Of a stretch of 64,000 nucleotides of DNA, positions 48,033-60,164 are shown piece by piece. The position numbers were made by a program, and so were the translations under genes. Below the pieces are notes generated by a model, which saw only the letters and a list, made by a program, of their open reading frames with translations, was not told the origin of the DNA and did no database searches. This stretch comes from Thozetella sp. PMI_491 (Eukaryota > Ascomycota > Sordariomycetes > Chaetosphaeriales > Chaetosphaeriaceae), in NCBI GenBank assembly GCA_021432635.1, contig MU270142.1:1-64000 (forward strand), in the 5' to 3' direction. Each line of letters begins with the position of its first letter. The stretch's first letter is position 1.

Positions 48033-49747
48033 AGAGACATGCCCAGAACCCTTAAACACGCCTCATGACTTCGGCGCCGCGCGCATCACGATGCGTGCCC
48101 GCGCGCCCGAGCCGACCTGCCAGAGCAGCGGCGCCGCGGCTGTGTCGATGGGCGTCGATCACATGGCGCCGCCGTGCGCAACCGCCGGCACCCCATGATA
48201 CTACTTTTTCACGACACGAGACGGCCGGAACCAGAGTGGTTTGATACCCTACTCGCCTTCGCTTCCGGTGAAGGTGAGATTCTGCATATTAGCGACATTA
48301 GAGGTTGGGGATCTTATAGCATAGATTTTGGGTTCGACGAGCAGCAGACTTGATACCTGATAGACTCTTCGAAGATGTGGGGGTCACACGGTGGTTTGAG
48401 CTATACATATTATCAGATTGGTCGACACTTTCAAGAGTACGGGCACGTTTATACCCCTATCGAGCTCATCCACGCTCGACGGATGACGGTGGTGGCTGAC
48501 CGATTCGTCCTTCACTTACCACACCTGTCTCCGGGGAGTACACGGATGAAGGAGAAGGAGGGCACGAGGATAGTTTGCCTGCTCTTTACGATAGAGACAT
48601 GATGGGATGCTGTTTGGGTTGGTTGATATTCCGGCGCTCAGCTTTTGGATCTGATTTGCGCTTACTGAGGGATACTCTCGACCTATCTGGAGATATATCT
48701 TCAGGCAGCGGATGGCGCTGACCGATTATGGTGTTTGGGTCTCGAGTCTATGACCAGACCCCTTATTTAATACATAGCGAATGGGACGCAGGAGAGGCGC
48801 CCGGCGTTGGCAAGTGGCCATACCTTGCGCATATTTGATGCGTCAAGTAGTAATAATATCTAGGCCTGTGCTTAACACGTTCAACTTCATGATGAATCCC
48901 ATACACAGTATTGCACATCCAAGTGACCTGCCTGGTCGCGGCTCCCTTGTCAAAGCTGCAATAACGAGAAGAGTATGTGCGACAATACGCGTCCATTGAG
49001 AAGCATCACCGTCTCGCGTTCCCCATTAGGGGTCTCCCATATGGGTAGGCCTGGCAGGCTCGCTATGAATGTAGGAGCCATAGCTATGGTAAACAGAGGC
49101 GACATCTCGTACGAGGGCGCGGCAGGCGGCCGAGATCGCGAGTCCCTTGCTTTCGATCCTAGTCGCTTGACATTGGGTCCCACGTTGGGCGCTGCCTAGC
49201 CCCCCTTTTTCCAAGTTGGAGATACAACCAAGACCTGCAATTCAAGGATGGTCCCTACACCGGCGCCTCGACATGGCCGGCCCCGGGTTTTGAGTCATTG
49301 GTCTGGCAGGCCGACGTCATCTTGTCTTGGAGACGGCCTGCTCGTCCTCTTGGCGCTTGTTCTTCTCATGTCGGGTAGGGCATCACTTAGATGACGGCTT
49401 GATGGCTAAGCCGCCCAGCTGTGCGGAACGGGACCGTGCTAGGGAATCGCATGGATATCGTCTTCGCTTGTTCTTGCTCGTGCTTGCACCAGAACTCTTT
49501 TGGCTCTACCCTTCTAACTTGCTAAATATCATCTAGCCATATGAAATCTATCGCCGCCATGCATGCCGGAATATCATTGCAAGAATACCCGATGCCCCTA
49601 AAGAGAAACAATGCCTGTCTTTTCGTGGTAAATTCGTCGTTTTTCGTCCACATCCTTCCTCTATCACAAGGATGATCGAACATTGTAGTTAGGGCTAGCA
49701 GCATCACTTGTAGCCTCCTAGGTAAAGTGCATGGAGAGTCACATGCT
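48033..49747. other. Convergent intergenic region
   Basis: The 3' flanks of the FYVE and elongase genes meet here. The sequence is somewhat AT-richer than its surroundings. No gene, RNA gene or repeat that I can name is present. Confidence 0.6.
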
Positions 49748-51079
49748 TCACGCTTTCCTCGACCGCAACGTGCGTCCGTTGGACCCCTCGCTCGCCTTGC
49801 TCTCAGCAGCCTCATCGTCGCCCTGGCCGTAGACTTCGCTCTCGACCTTCTTGGCGGCATCCCAGCCAGCCTTCTCGGCTAGCAGACTAGCCCTCAACAG
49901 CTCCGGGCTGCTGGCGCTGGCGCCTGCCTTGTACGAGACGGCCTTGTTCTTCTTCTCAGCACTGCTGCGCTTGATATAGCTGGCGACGAAGAACGAGGCG
50001 AAGAGATAGGTGAGCGGGGCTAAGTACAGCACATTGAGCCAGATGGCGAATGTAGCACCTGAGGTGGTTATGCACGGGACGTGGCGCGGGGCGAAGGTGT
50101 TGGCGTCGATAGCCACCGGGACGAGGTAGTAAACAAAGCTATGCGCCATGGCATAGGTAGCGCCGATAAGGAACTGAGTAATTTGCATCGAAGTGAGCGT
50201 TCTCTTGAGTATCATGGGCACGCGAACGTTGAAGGCCGTGATGGTGTAGTAGGTGTACTGCGAGGATCGTTAGCTGATGCCGCCTTATTCACCAACTAGG
50301 GTGAAATGTTGGGTGAAACTCACCATCAAGGCGTGGATGCCCGAGTTCACAAAAGCGAACATCCAGATGGGCGCTGACATGTAGCGCATGCCAGCCCACA
50401 TGCACATCATGGCACCCGCATGGTGATAGGTCTGTAAAGTCGAGCTGAGCTTGCCTTTGGCCAAGATGATGAAGGTATCGAGGACCTCGTAGAACTTGCT
50501 CAAGTAGAAGATCCAGCCGTAGAAGGCGAGGCCTTCGTTCCACATGCGGCCCCGGTCGAGCGCGTTCGGCATGCCGTCGGCCGTTAGCTGCACATTAGGC
50601 GAATGGGTCGACCAGGCACCCGTCGCGTCGTTCCAGAAGACTGCGTTGCCGAGCCCCGCCGGGCCCTGAACGGAGCACACCGAGTCAACGAAGCCAGCCA
50701 GGCCCATCTTGCCGAACGGGCTCACCATGCTACGGCGCAGAGCGCCGAGCATGCCCCACCATGTCCAGGCCGAGTAGACGGCGAGAAAGACATTGTGGGC
50801 GATGACGAATAGGCGGAAGCCGGTAGTCTTGCTTATCGCCCACGGCCTCTTGCCTGTGGAGGTGTTGTATACATTGAGGGCTTTGGCGGTCACGGCATAG
50901 AGCGCAGCGATGGTGATGGGTACGGCCGGCTCGAGAGCAGCTTGGTAAATACGCTCCGAGAAGGTAAAGGACGGACCATTGGGTGCCCCTACAGGCGGCG
51001 GCGGGAGGAAGGCCGGGCTGCTGCTAGGGGGGAAGTAGAAGAGGGAGGAAGGCGGGGATGCGAAGAAGACGGACGCCAT
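49748..51079 (-). CDS. ELO-family fatty acid elongase
   Basis: ELO proteins are ER membrane condensing enzymes that add malonyl-CoA carbons to long-chain acyl-CoA. Exons are 50324-51079 and 49748-50257, 421 residues, with donor GTGAGT and acceptor GCAG. The 66-nt intron contains an in-frame stop. ATG 51079 sits in a good context (ccATGGC). The family motif KFYEVLDTFI is at 195-204. The histidine box reads Q216-T-Y-H219-H220 (LQTYHHAGAM), a QxxHH form where most ELO enzymes have HxxHH. Membrane segments are visible at about 55-75, 88-112, 183-206, 238-258 and in the second exon (FLIGATYAMAHSFVYYLVPV and NVLYLAPLTYLFASFFVASY). The C-terminus is cytosolic and basic (TLRSRKA). The length is at the long side because of a Pro/Ser-rich N-terminus. 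The preferred substrate cannot be told from the sequence. Confidence 0.94.
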
Positions 51080-54000
51080 GGCAGCTCACAGATGACTCCG
51101 GGCGTGAGACCTGGAGCGCTTCAAGTTGTCGGCGATGTGCACGAGGAGAAGTTTTGGTCGCGGTTGGGCAATTGAGGAGTGGGTTTGTGCGTCCGCAACC
51201 GACTCAACGTTTTGGGCGACCTCGAGCTTGATGGCCGAGAACGCCAAGCGGCAAGTGGGCACGCGAGTTTAATCGTTGAGTTGGAGTCGAGAGGGGGACG
51301 GGACCCTATCTATGTAAGTGGTAAAGGCCCGCAAGGGTCGGGGCGCCACGGCACTTGGGAGAGCGGTGAGGATCAAATGACGGCCGCAAGTCTAGGTAGG
51401 GCGGTTAAAACAGGCCTCTTAAGGCTATCAAAAAGGTCGAAGGCAGCGGCTGGGTGGAGGAGGGGTGTTACGGAAAAGAAGAAGGAACTTGCGAGTCGCA
51501 GAAGATGAGATGACGCCGATGTTATTATGTGCCTAGAAACAAAGCTTGCTGGGCCGGCTCTACAAGATCCTTGGTAGCATTCAATGCGGCGGCATGGAGC
51601 TACCCGCGAAAGACCGTGAAAGAACCTCCCCCTACCCCCCCATGCTGATCAGACGTGGATACGCCAGCAATGACCGACCATGGAGCATGTCTGGAGAGCA
51701 GCGAGTCAGCCTGTCGTGTGCTCTAGCTTGTCGATAATTAGCAGCTCAACGGAATAAGGGGGGGCCGTGGCAACGATCCACTGCGCATGCGCATGGGAAG
51801 GGACAGCCTCGGCAGAGCAAGCACGGCGGCGAGATTCTCGCGCCCGGGGGCTTGCGTTTGAGGGACTAGGTCGATCTTGGTGACCAGGTTTACGGCTTTG
51901 GACCGCACATGGCAGTTTGATGGACCAGCGTGGGGTGCAGAGCAAGGGCAATACGATCCCCGAGAGCTCGAGGTTGAACTTCAGACAACCTGCATATGCA
52001 CCACGGCACCTACCAGCTTCGCGTAGAGCTCATTCATCTACTTGAATCTCGCATAATCTTGATGGCTTCTTGTTCCCGTTTAAGAAAATTTCACCGAGAG
52101 CGAGGGGTATGTCATTCGTGGATGCCCAGAAAAACAAAAAGGTACATACTACCGATTGTGTATAGGAGGGGCGGGAACAGGAAACCGCCACCGAGCCGCA
52201 GGGAACCCCCCTCGGCAGCCTCAGAGTACCATTGCGAATTTGTTGGGGTAGAGGTTGAAGAAGGCTGCCAATCAGTAGCCGGTTTTTTTTTTTTCCCCTC
52301 TCAGGGTTGACGGCTCCCCGCCCCCACTAAGGGGGTTTTTTTTTTGGGAAGGGGCGGCCTGCAAATTCGCCGTTACACACGGAAAGGGTGGAGGAGGCTT
52401 GAAAAGTGCCAGATTGCGAGGGGCCGCCTCCTTCCCCATCAGCGGGCTCTGGGATAAAAAAAAGTCGAACGATGGTCCTGTGAGGCTGTACATATTCGCA
52501 CTGCTGACCAGAACCGTTCAAAGACATTTGAAGCCTCTCTCTGCAGCCACAGCAGAGTTTCGCAACAGATGAAACGATCGACCCCCCGCTGTAGGTACTA
52601 CTCGCCACAAAAGCCGGAGCTTGAGTCCCAACAATTTCGGACTCACATTCCTCTTTTTGTAGCGCTCCCGCCTTTGACACATCGGGACCCGCGGGTGTCC
52701 CTCGGAACGATGCCGGCGCTTCCTCGCAGGGAAGGCCGAAAAGCGCTCGGCTTCTAACCCATGGGATATCACATGTCACCGGCCCCTCGATCTGTATGCA
52801 AGGAATTCCGGGGATAATTAAAGGTATTATATGCTGTGTCCCCTGGACGACCCGCCAAGCCGGGCGAGATCTCAGTCGAGCTCACCGCAGGGGTATAACT
52901 TGGCTCGAGCGTGCCACCACCCTGCCCTCGATCCTTCTCCGTCCCAAGAAGAGCCTAGTACTTACAGAGCGTGGCTGCCCGCGCCGAGGGAGGGAGTAAG
53001 GAGGGCCACCGTAACCCGGACACTCGGGACGCCAGGTCCCCACCGGCCGACCCGCGCCGTCGTCACTCCGTCACGGCCCTCGCTCCGTCCCAGTCCCTAC
53101 CACTGGGGCGCTATCCCCGGCCGGGCTTCCGGCGCACGGGGGCGGCGGGCGGCGATGGGCCCTTGATCAGCTATGAGCTGACGTCTCCAGAGGCGGCGGA
53201 TGTAAGACATGAAGCCTTATTGGCTGGTTTCCAGCTGCTGCTCTACGGTCTTTGGTGGTTTTCGCTTGATTTGCCAATTAGACCTATGAGCTTGGCTTGT
53301 CCGATAAAGTGTTTTGGACCAATTGACGAGTGAGGCGCCTTGTCCTTCCCGCCCGTCCTTCCCGCCCATCCTTGAACGAGGAGGGAATCGTGTCCGGGAG
53401 CTTATGCTTTCGTACCCCAAGCCCGAATCACTCGGTCCCGAGGCATTGTCCCGCATTCCTCGCACCAGTTGCCACGCAGAAGCCACTAGCTAAAAACCTC
53501 CTGTCTGCGACCCTCCCCATCCCTACCTGCATCAATGCTGTCAGATCATCCTGGTTGGCAGGGCTGTAGGCAGGTTAGACGCGTGGATGAGCTAGCTCTT
53601 CCCCAGCCTTTCTCCTATAGCTCGGTCCCCCCTAGACCGAGAGCCTACTGCGTAGAAAGAGGCGCTATGCGTCATTGGAGAGGGGGTCCAGGCAGCGGGC
53701 GTGTCTCGGTCTTGGCCTCGCGAGAGAAAAGCTGGTTTTGTAAACATCAGCCAAGAGGCACCCCAGGTCCACTGCTCGCATGTCCCGTGGATCGAACTAC
53801 GGACTTGACTGGGCTGGCTGTGAGCTGAAAAGTAGCGGGACGCAAAGAGCAACGATCTCTTGGGTGGCATTGAGGTTGTTGGCCGGACTAGCCAAAGTTT
53901 CCATTTGCACCCATGACTAAAGTTGCTCTATTCCGGGGGACCAATCCTAACCTCCGGGGCACTTAGTGCCTTTTTGCTTCCTTCAAAACCCCTGCTCGTC

Positions 54001-54363
54001 TGACTGACTTACCTGACCTACCGCCACGCAGCCCTGTTTCAACCCATCGGGAACGGGGAGAGGCGTAGTCGGGCACATCAAGCGCTCGTAAGTGCACAGA
54101 CTAGTCTAGCATTCGTCTATCCGGAGTTGCGACAGGTCAACGCAGCTCTGCAATAGCCCGCTCGTCCCACGTGCAATTGATCCGAGGTTAGCAACCTCCC
54201 CTCTTGCACTTGACAGCGTCGGCCAACAGGCCACCACCGTCATGCCAGAGTCACCATAACAGCTTCGACGCCGCCATATTTTGTGAACCTCTCCTTGGAA
54301 CACCTTGCGCCTCCATCCCCGAAGGCGCCTCACCCCAATTTTCGTTTTTGCGACCCCGTGAAC
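51080..54363. other. Divergent intergenic region, no supportable gene
   Basis: Promoter sides of the elongase (minus) and alcohol oxidase (plus) genes. T-runs lie at about 52281-52291 and 52335-52344, in a stretch with several short homopolymers. No protein-like frame and no RNA gene are seen. Confidence 0.55.
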
Positions 54364-56943
54364 ATGCCTTCGCGAAAATCTGGCGCCCAGGTCCCGGCCC
54401 CTGCAGCAGCAGCTGCTGCCGTGCCTAGCCCGCCAAAGCTGCCCTCTCCCGGAACGGGTGACATCTTCAACGAGACGCAATGGGCCGTCCTGCTCTCTTT
54501 GCTGGACGCGGCAATCCCGCCGCTAGTCCCGGAATCCGAGGTCAAAGACCCGGCCGCGCAGTTGGCCATCTCGGACGCCCAACTCCAGGACGCGCGCAAG
54601 CTAGCCGCGTCCACCATGGTTCACCCGCCCTCCGAGGAAGCGCTAGCGGCTTACCTCGCGGACCGGCCCTCCAGCTACCCCGGCTTCGTGCACGGCGTCC
54701 GTCAGACGCTAAGCAACGCCCCGGCGCCGGCGCGTAAACAGCTCGGAGCTGTGCTATTCGCCCTTTCGTGAGTATTACCAGCCTCGGCATTCAAATGTCT
54801 CACCTCGACCCCGGACCCCTCAGCCGGCTGACGCGCGACACCAGGACCGCTCCGGGCAGCCTCGTCCTAACGGGGTACTCCACGCCCGTACACCGGCAGC
54901 CTCTCAGCATACGGCATGCCATTCTCCAGGCCTGGGACAAGTCATGGCTAAGCACGCCCCACCTGCTGCTCAAGACCTTCACCATGATGGCCCGAGCCTG
55001 CTGGGTCCAGCACAGCCCGATCTTCCAGCAGATCACCCAGTATCCAGACTTCCTAGAGGGTTATAAGCCGGGCCCGGCGGTAGACTTCCGCTTCCTCCAG
55101 TTCCCCTCAGCCGCTGAACCGGCCGAGCTCGAGACCGACATCATCATCGTCGGCTCCGGGCCCGGCGGCGGTGTCTGCGCCAAAGTGCTCTCCGAGGCGG
55201 GCCATCGCGTGCTGGTCGTAGACAAGGGGTACTACTTCCCGCCGTCGCAGCTCCCTATGCCGCAGGCCACAGGCATGGCGTATCTGTACGAGAACAGTGG
55301 CGTGCTAAGCAGTGCTGACAGCAGCATCAACACGGTAGCTGGCAGCTGCTGGGGCGGCGGCGGTACCGTCAACTGGAGCGTCTCGCTGCAGACCCAGGGA
55401 TACGTGCGCCGCGAGTGGGCCGAGCAGCACGGCCTGCCTTTCTTCGCCAGCGCCGAGTTCCAGAAATCCCTAGATCGCGTGTGCGACTTCGTAGGGGCCG
55501 CCCACCCGGCGCGGCAGAGCCACCGAGGACAGGTGCTGCTGGACGGCGCGCAGAAGTTGGGGTGGCATGCGATGCCATGCCCCCAGAACAGCGGTGGGCA
55601 TGAACATTGGTGCGGACACTGCCACCTTGGCTGCGGAGGCGGTGAGAAGCAGGGTCCTGCTGTGAGCTGGCTGCCGGCAGCCCAGAAGGCCGGCGCCCAG
55701 TTCATCGAAGGACTCCGCGTAGACCGGATCTTGTGGGACGAGTCCGGTCGGAAGAAGACTGCGGTCGGTGTGGTAGGCACATGGACGTCTCGGGATGCCG
55801 ACGGGTCTGTGAGCGGCCCAGCCGGGGAGAGGACGACTCGGGAAGTTGTGATCAAGGCGAAGAAAGTCATCATTTCTTCGGGCAGCTTGAACAGCCCGCT
55901 GCTTTTGGACAGGAGCGGCCTGACGGTAAGCATCTCGCTCCCCATCCCGAGCCTCGGAAGATTGATAGCATCCAGAACCGGCACATCGGTCGCAATCTGC
56001 ATCTACACCCCGTCAACTTCGTAGCAGGCTTTTGGGACGAGGACGTAAAGCCGTGGGAAGGCAAGTACCTCGACGAGAGGAGAAGAGGGGCATTCCCGGA
56101 CATCGTCATGCTAACGGCCAGTCTAGGAGGTATCATTACCAGCTTGGTCTCGTCGTTTGAAGACCTCGATGGCCAAGGCCACGGCGTGAAGCTGGAGACC
56201 AGTTGCATGATGGTTCGTCGCCCCCGTCTAACACTACTAGGCTTCCTTGTTTGGTGTCTACAACAACTCGTTCGTCAGCCTCGAGCTAATACGCTGCTCC
56301 TTGTGTATAGCCCTATACCATCCTGCCCATGCTCGGCTGGAAGAGCGGGTTAGACTTTAAGCTCACGGCAATGCGCTACCGGCACATGAACGCCTTCATC
56401 GCCCTGACGCGCGACCGCGACACCGGCCGCGTCTACGCCGATGCCGCCTCTGGCCGTCCCGTCGTCGACTACACGCCCTCCGCCTTCGATTCCGCCCACA
56501 CGCTGGAGGGCGTCGTCGCCCTGGCCAAGATCTGTTACATCACTGGTGCTCGCGAGATACACGCGATGCTCCCCGGGCTCGAGCCGTTTGTGCGGGCGCA
56601 GCCGGCCGAGACGCAGCAGCAAGACGACGAAGCGGCCGAGATGGACCTCGGCGTCAGCGACCCGGCCTTCGTCGAGTGGATTGGTCGCGTACGGGCCGCC
56701 GGCAACGCTCGCCCGTACTCCGTCTTCAGCTCGGCCCACCAAATGGGTACGTGCCGGATGAGCAGCCATGCAGGCGATGGCGTAGTGGATCCCCGCGGAA
56801 AGGTCTGGGGCACCGAGGGACTGTATGTCGCGGATGCTAGCGTATTCCCTAGCGCAAGCGGCGTGAATCCCATGGTTACGAACATGGCGATCGCCGACTG
56901 GATTGCGAGAGGCGTGAGCGGAGATATACACAAGGGACAATAA
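54364..56943 (+). CDS. FAD-dependent long-chain fatty alcohol oxidase (GMC)
   Basis: These enzymes oxidise long-chain fatty alcohols to aldehydes with production of H2O2, part of alkane and fatty-acid omega-oxidation, and are usually membrane-bound or microsomal/peroxisomal. Exons are 54364-54767, 54824-55925, 55976-56212 and 56311-56943, 791 residues. Donors are GTGAGT, GTAAGC and GTTCGT, and all junctions keep frame. ATG 54364 gives MPSRKSGAQVPAPAAAAAAV. The N-terminal extension (residues about 30-230) is the alcohol-oxidase-specific part. The FAD dinucleotide fold is IIIVGSGPGGGVCAKV at about 241-256. Other family marks are GLTNRHIGRNLHLHPVNF after the second intron, GWKSGLDFKL and RDRDTGRVY. 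The C-terminal GMC motif SAHQMGTCRM (about 721-731) contains the expected catalytic His, followed by GLYVADASVFPSASGVNPM. No PTS1 signal (it ends HKGQ). The protein looks complete. Confidence 0.94.
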
Positions 56944-58130
56944 GGGCGACTCGCGTAGGGAATGGGATGCGTGCCGAAGCAAGCGGAGATGTGATGATAT
57001 TTGCGCGTTCTGGCGTCGGATCTTGGTATCGTGGCTGGGACCGAACGAATTGAGCCTTGGTTTGTATGTTATGAGGCACTCTCTTCTGTATGCTATCTGT
57101 TCCCCTCTGTACAAACCATCAACGCTTCGCCCACCTTCCCTAAAGAAAACATCGCCGGGTGAGGATGTCTTTATGGTTCATTTGCCATTATGCCAGTCTT
57201 TCGAGAGGAATCATCACGGGTGCGAGTCCGCTCGCTCAGACCCAATACCCTACCTGTGAAGATACAGCATCCAGGGTGTTTGAGCAGCCATAGAGCTAGG
57301 ATCCCTCAAGCACGTGACCTACTATGTCTGATAGATCAACGGGATTGACGAGGAAAAGCTGCCGTTTGCAAGAATGCACTTAGAAGCCCAAAGCGCAAAC
57401 CCCTTGCCGTCACTTCTAGCTAACGGTTCTATTTAATATTTACGGGGCTCCGCGAACGCCGTGATGCTCCTAATTGGGGAAGAGAGCTTGAGTCCAGCTA
57501 GGACAATAGACAGATACGGCACATTTTAGATATCAAAAATAGCAGGGTCTTGTTGTTGGAGTCATCGTTATTATACTAGAGGAGTCCTGGTATCAAGACC
57601 TGCCCTAAGCTACACCCCCATCTCCATTCTCTCTGCATTCTTCTCAACCCCCACCCAGCTTCCCTTCATGCAGAGGTAAATGACCATGCTCGAGACACCA
57701 GCATGTCACGGGATGTCGAATAAGAACAAAAAAAAATCCCAAACGTCCAGAAATGGAGTCGGGTAGAAAGAATGATGGGTTCAGCGTCCCCGGTGGGACG
57801 CGGTTGGACCAACATCTTGCACTGCACCCGTGTGCCCTCTCTCCTCTCTTCGCACCAGGCTAGGAGATAGATTGCGAGGCGGGGTGAGGCAGAGTTAGCC
57901 AACCAGCGGGCCATCCGACCTGATCCCATGACATGATATGTCCACATGTGTGTTGTGCCTATATACAGTTGCGTGGCGAAGGGATTAAGGTGTAGCTTTT
58001 TGAACTCCAAGACTCCCCTTCGGGACAGCAGATGTAACCCCCTCGCCCGTCACGGGGCGCACCTTCGGGGGTCGCGAATGCTGCTACACAGAAAGTCGTG
58101 GACAATTGGTCGTTAATGAGCAAAGCCTCG
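56944..58130. other. Convergent intergenic region
   Basis: The 3' flanks of the alcohol oxidase gene and the membrane-protein gene meet here. Two short CCTTCGGG words, possible small RNA hairpin loops, lie at about 58015-58022 and 58062-58069. There is no gene. Confidence 0.6.
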
Positions 58131-60164
58131 TCATGACGAGGCTGGTTTCCCGTTCATCGTTGCGTCCTGCACCGGGCGGGGAACCTCGCCATCCTCCATC
58201 ATCATACCGAAGCTCTGCTCGGTCGGAGGGTTGTGAATGCCCGGCACGCCTACCTGCCCTGGGATCTGGGGCACTGGTGGTGCGGCCGGGTCAGCTTCTT
58301 TTTGCTGAACCCGCTTGATCCGTCCGGTCTGCTGGTTGACCCAGCTGGTCACGGAGCGGAAGCGAGGAGGCGAGTCTTCACTGTTCTGGGTATAAACGGT
58401 ATCTCGCCTGCCCTGCGACATCCACGAGAAGCGGCCGACAAAGTTGGTGGACTGCCGCATGTTGGTGCTAGCCGGCTGCGGTGGCTGGACATAGGATTCC
58501 GGGATGATGATATCTCCATCCCCAAACCCAGACGAGATCGAAGAGAGCTCGGATACTCGGTTCACCTGCCGTCTTGCAGGGTCGAAGGCATCCGAGGGCT
58601 GGCGCGCAAGTTCAGATTGGTTGAAGAAGGCGTCGGGCATGCGCGAGCGCAGAGTTCCGTTCGGGTCGCTTGATAGAGTCCCAAACTGCGCGGCGTCAAC
58701 CGAGCTGAAGGATGGAGCAGCTTGGTGGGCCGAGATGGGGCTACCATTTTGCATAGCCGCGGGCCCCATCATCATGCCGGTGTTGACATTCATGCCGGAG
58801 AACTGCGTATTGAGAGTGTTGGAGCGCGAAATCCCCACCTGCGGCGGTATGTCACCCTGTTGCTGCATCTTCTCTTGAGCGTAGTAACCTCCAACCTGTG
58901 AGGCCCCAGCGATGCTTGCCTTCTCGCGGTAGCTTGGTGGCGGCAGATTAGCGACGCCCGATTCGTCTAGATTCTCCCACCCTCGGGAACGAAGAAAGGG
59001 AACGCGGGCGACGAGGCGGTCCGGGAGCATCCGGCTACGGAACCCTTCGCCCCAAGCCTCGCCGTTTGCTCTCCTCCTCCTTGACTTTTTCATGGTCCGC
59101 CAAACGATCCACACAAGGAAGCAGACAAGAATAAATGAGCCTGTACAAAGGTCAGCTTACAAGTCACAACGACTATCACACAGGAGTGCTCACCAATGGA
59201 CCCAACCGAGATCAGGACGTGCTCAGCGGTGGGATCCAGGCCTCCTCCCTTGTTGTTATCACCCTTGTTCTTATCATTGTTCTTGTGCTTGCCTCCATCA
59301 TTGTTGTTATTGTTGTCATCGTTTGAGGCTGATGATGTGGGAGTGGTATCAGCCAAGGCCACATCCGTGCCCGCCGAGAGCGTCCTCGTAGCACTGCTCA
59401 TAGAGTAAGTAGTTGTGTCAGGTCCATCTACGCCCTTCCGTGGCTGCTGCGTCGAGATGCCTGGTGTAAAGGGTACTACGCCAGCGGTGAAGAGAGGCGA
59501 GATGGATGTTGTTGGTGTTGGGGTCTGTTTGCCAGTTAGTACCATCTCATGGTTTTTCAGTGATGCGCCATCTTACATCGGTTGGCGAAGCAGAAACAGT
59601 CGAGACGATAACAATGGTGCTTTCCGGTAGGGCTGTGGGCGAGACAGTGACAACAGGAGGGGCAATTGGCGTGGTAAACGGCGGAACCGGCGGCAAGATC
59701 AGCGTCGTAGTAGCAACATTGTTGCTGCTGTTGCTATTGTTGTTGTTGTTGCCGCCGTTGTTATTGTTATTCTTGTCCTTGTCGTTGTCATTGTCCCTGT
59801 CGTTATCGCTGCTTCGGTTCTTGCCTCCATCGCCGCCGCCTCCATTGTTCCTGTCGCTGCCGCCTCCATTGCTCTTGCTGCTTCCGTCCTTGTCACTGCT
59901 CCCGCCGCCGCCGCCACCACCCCCACCCCCTCCACCTCCGCCGCCTCCGCCTCCGCCTCCGCCTCCGCCGCCTCCTCCGCCTCCCTTGTCTCCGTCTCCG
60001 CTATCGTCCCTCTCTTTAGGACGACCTGCACGGTTCTTTTCGTTGTCATCGCCGTCATCAAATTTGTCTCTCTTGGCGAAGAGGACCAAGTCCTCGCTGA
60101 GCCATCCCTGTCCCTCACTTCGCTTCCCATCGGTGAGTGGCGCCATATTCTTCCTCCTCAACAT
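58131..60164 (-). CDS. Single-pass membrane protein with poly-Gly ectodomain and PPxY tail
   Basis: I do not recognise a named orthologue; the layout resembles fungal single-TM cell-surface/sensor-like proteins (SKG6/Mid2-type architecture, inference). Exons are 59577-60164, 59194-59524 and 58131-59140, 642 residues. Intron 1 is textbook (GTAAGA, TACTAAC, CAG); intron 2 has GTGAGC...ACAG. ATG 60164 (MLRRKN) or 60146 (MAPLTDG) may start it. No cleavable signal peptide is visible. The N-terminal half is charged low complexity with 28 consecutive Gly (59901-59984), Asn/Asp runs and a Thr/Ser/Pro-rich segment suited to O-mannosylation. One membrane helix (about residues 298-320, SVGSIG then SFILVCFLVWIVW) is followed by TMKKSRRRR, so the C-terminal half should face the cytosol. 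The tail contains LPPPSY, a PPxY motif that WW domains such as those of Rsp5-type ubiquitin ligases bind. Intron 2 splits the membrane helix. Confidence 0.82.
59901..59984 (-). repeat. Tract coding 28 consecutive Gly
   Basis: A GGN repeat on the minus strand inside the membrane-protein gene. The third codon positions vary (GGC, GGT, GGA, GGG), so it is a degenerate rather than a pure microsatellite. Confidence 0.95.

Noticed and set aside
55232-56002. Minus-strand frame of 256 codons
   Set aside because: Antisense shadow of the alcohol oxidase FAD domain.
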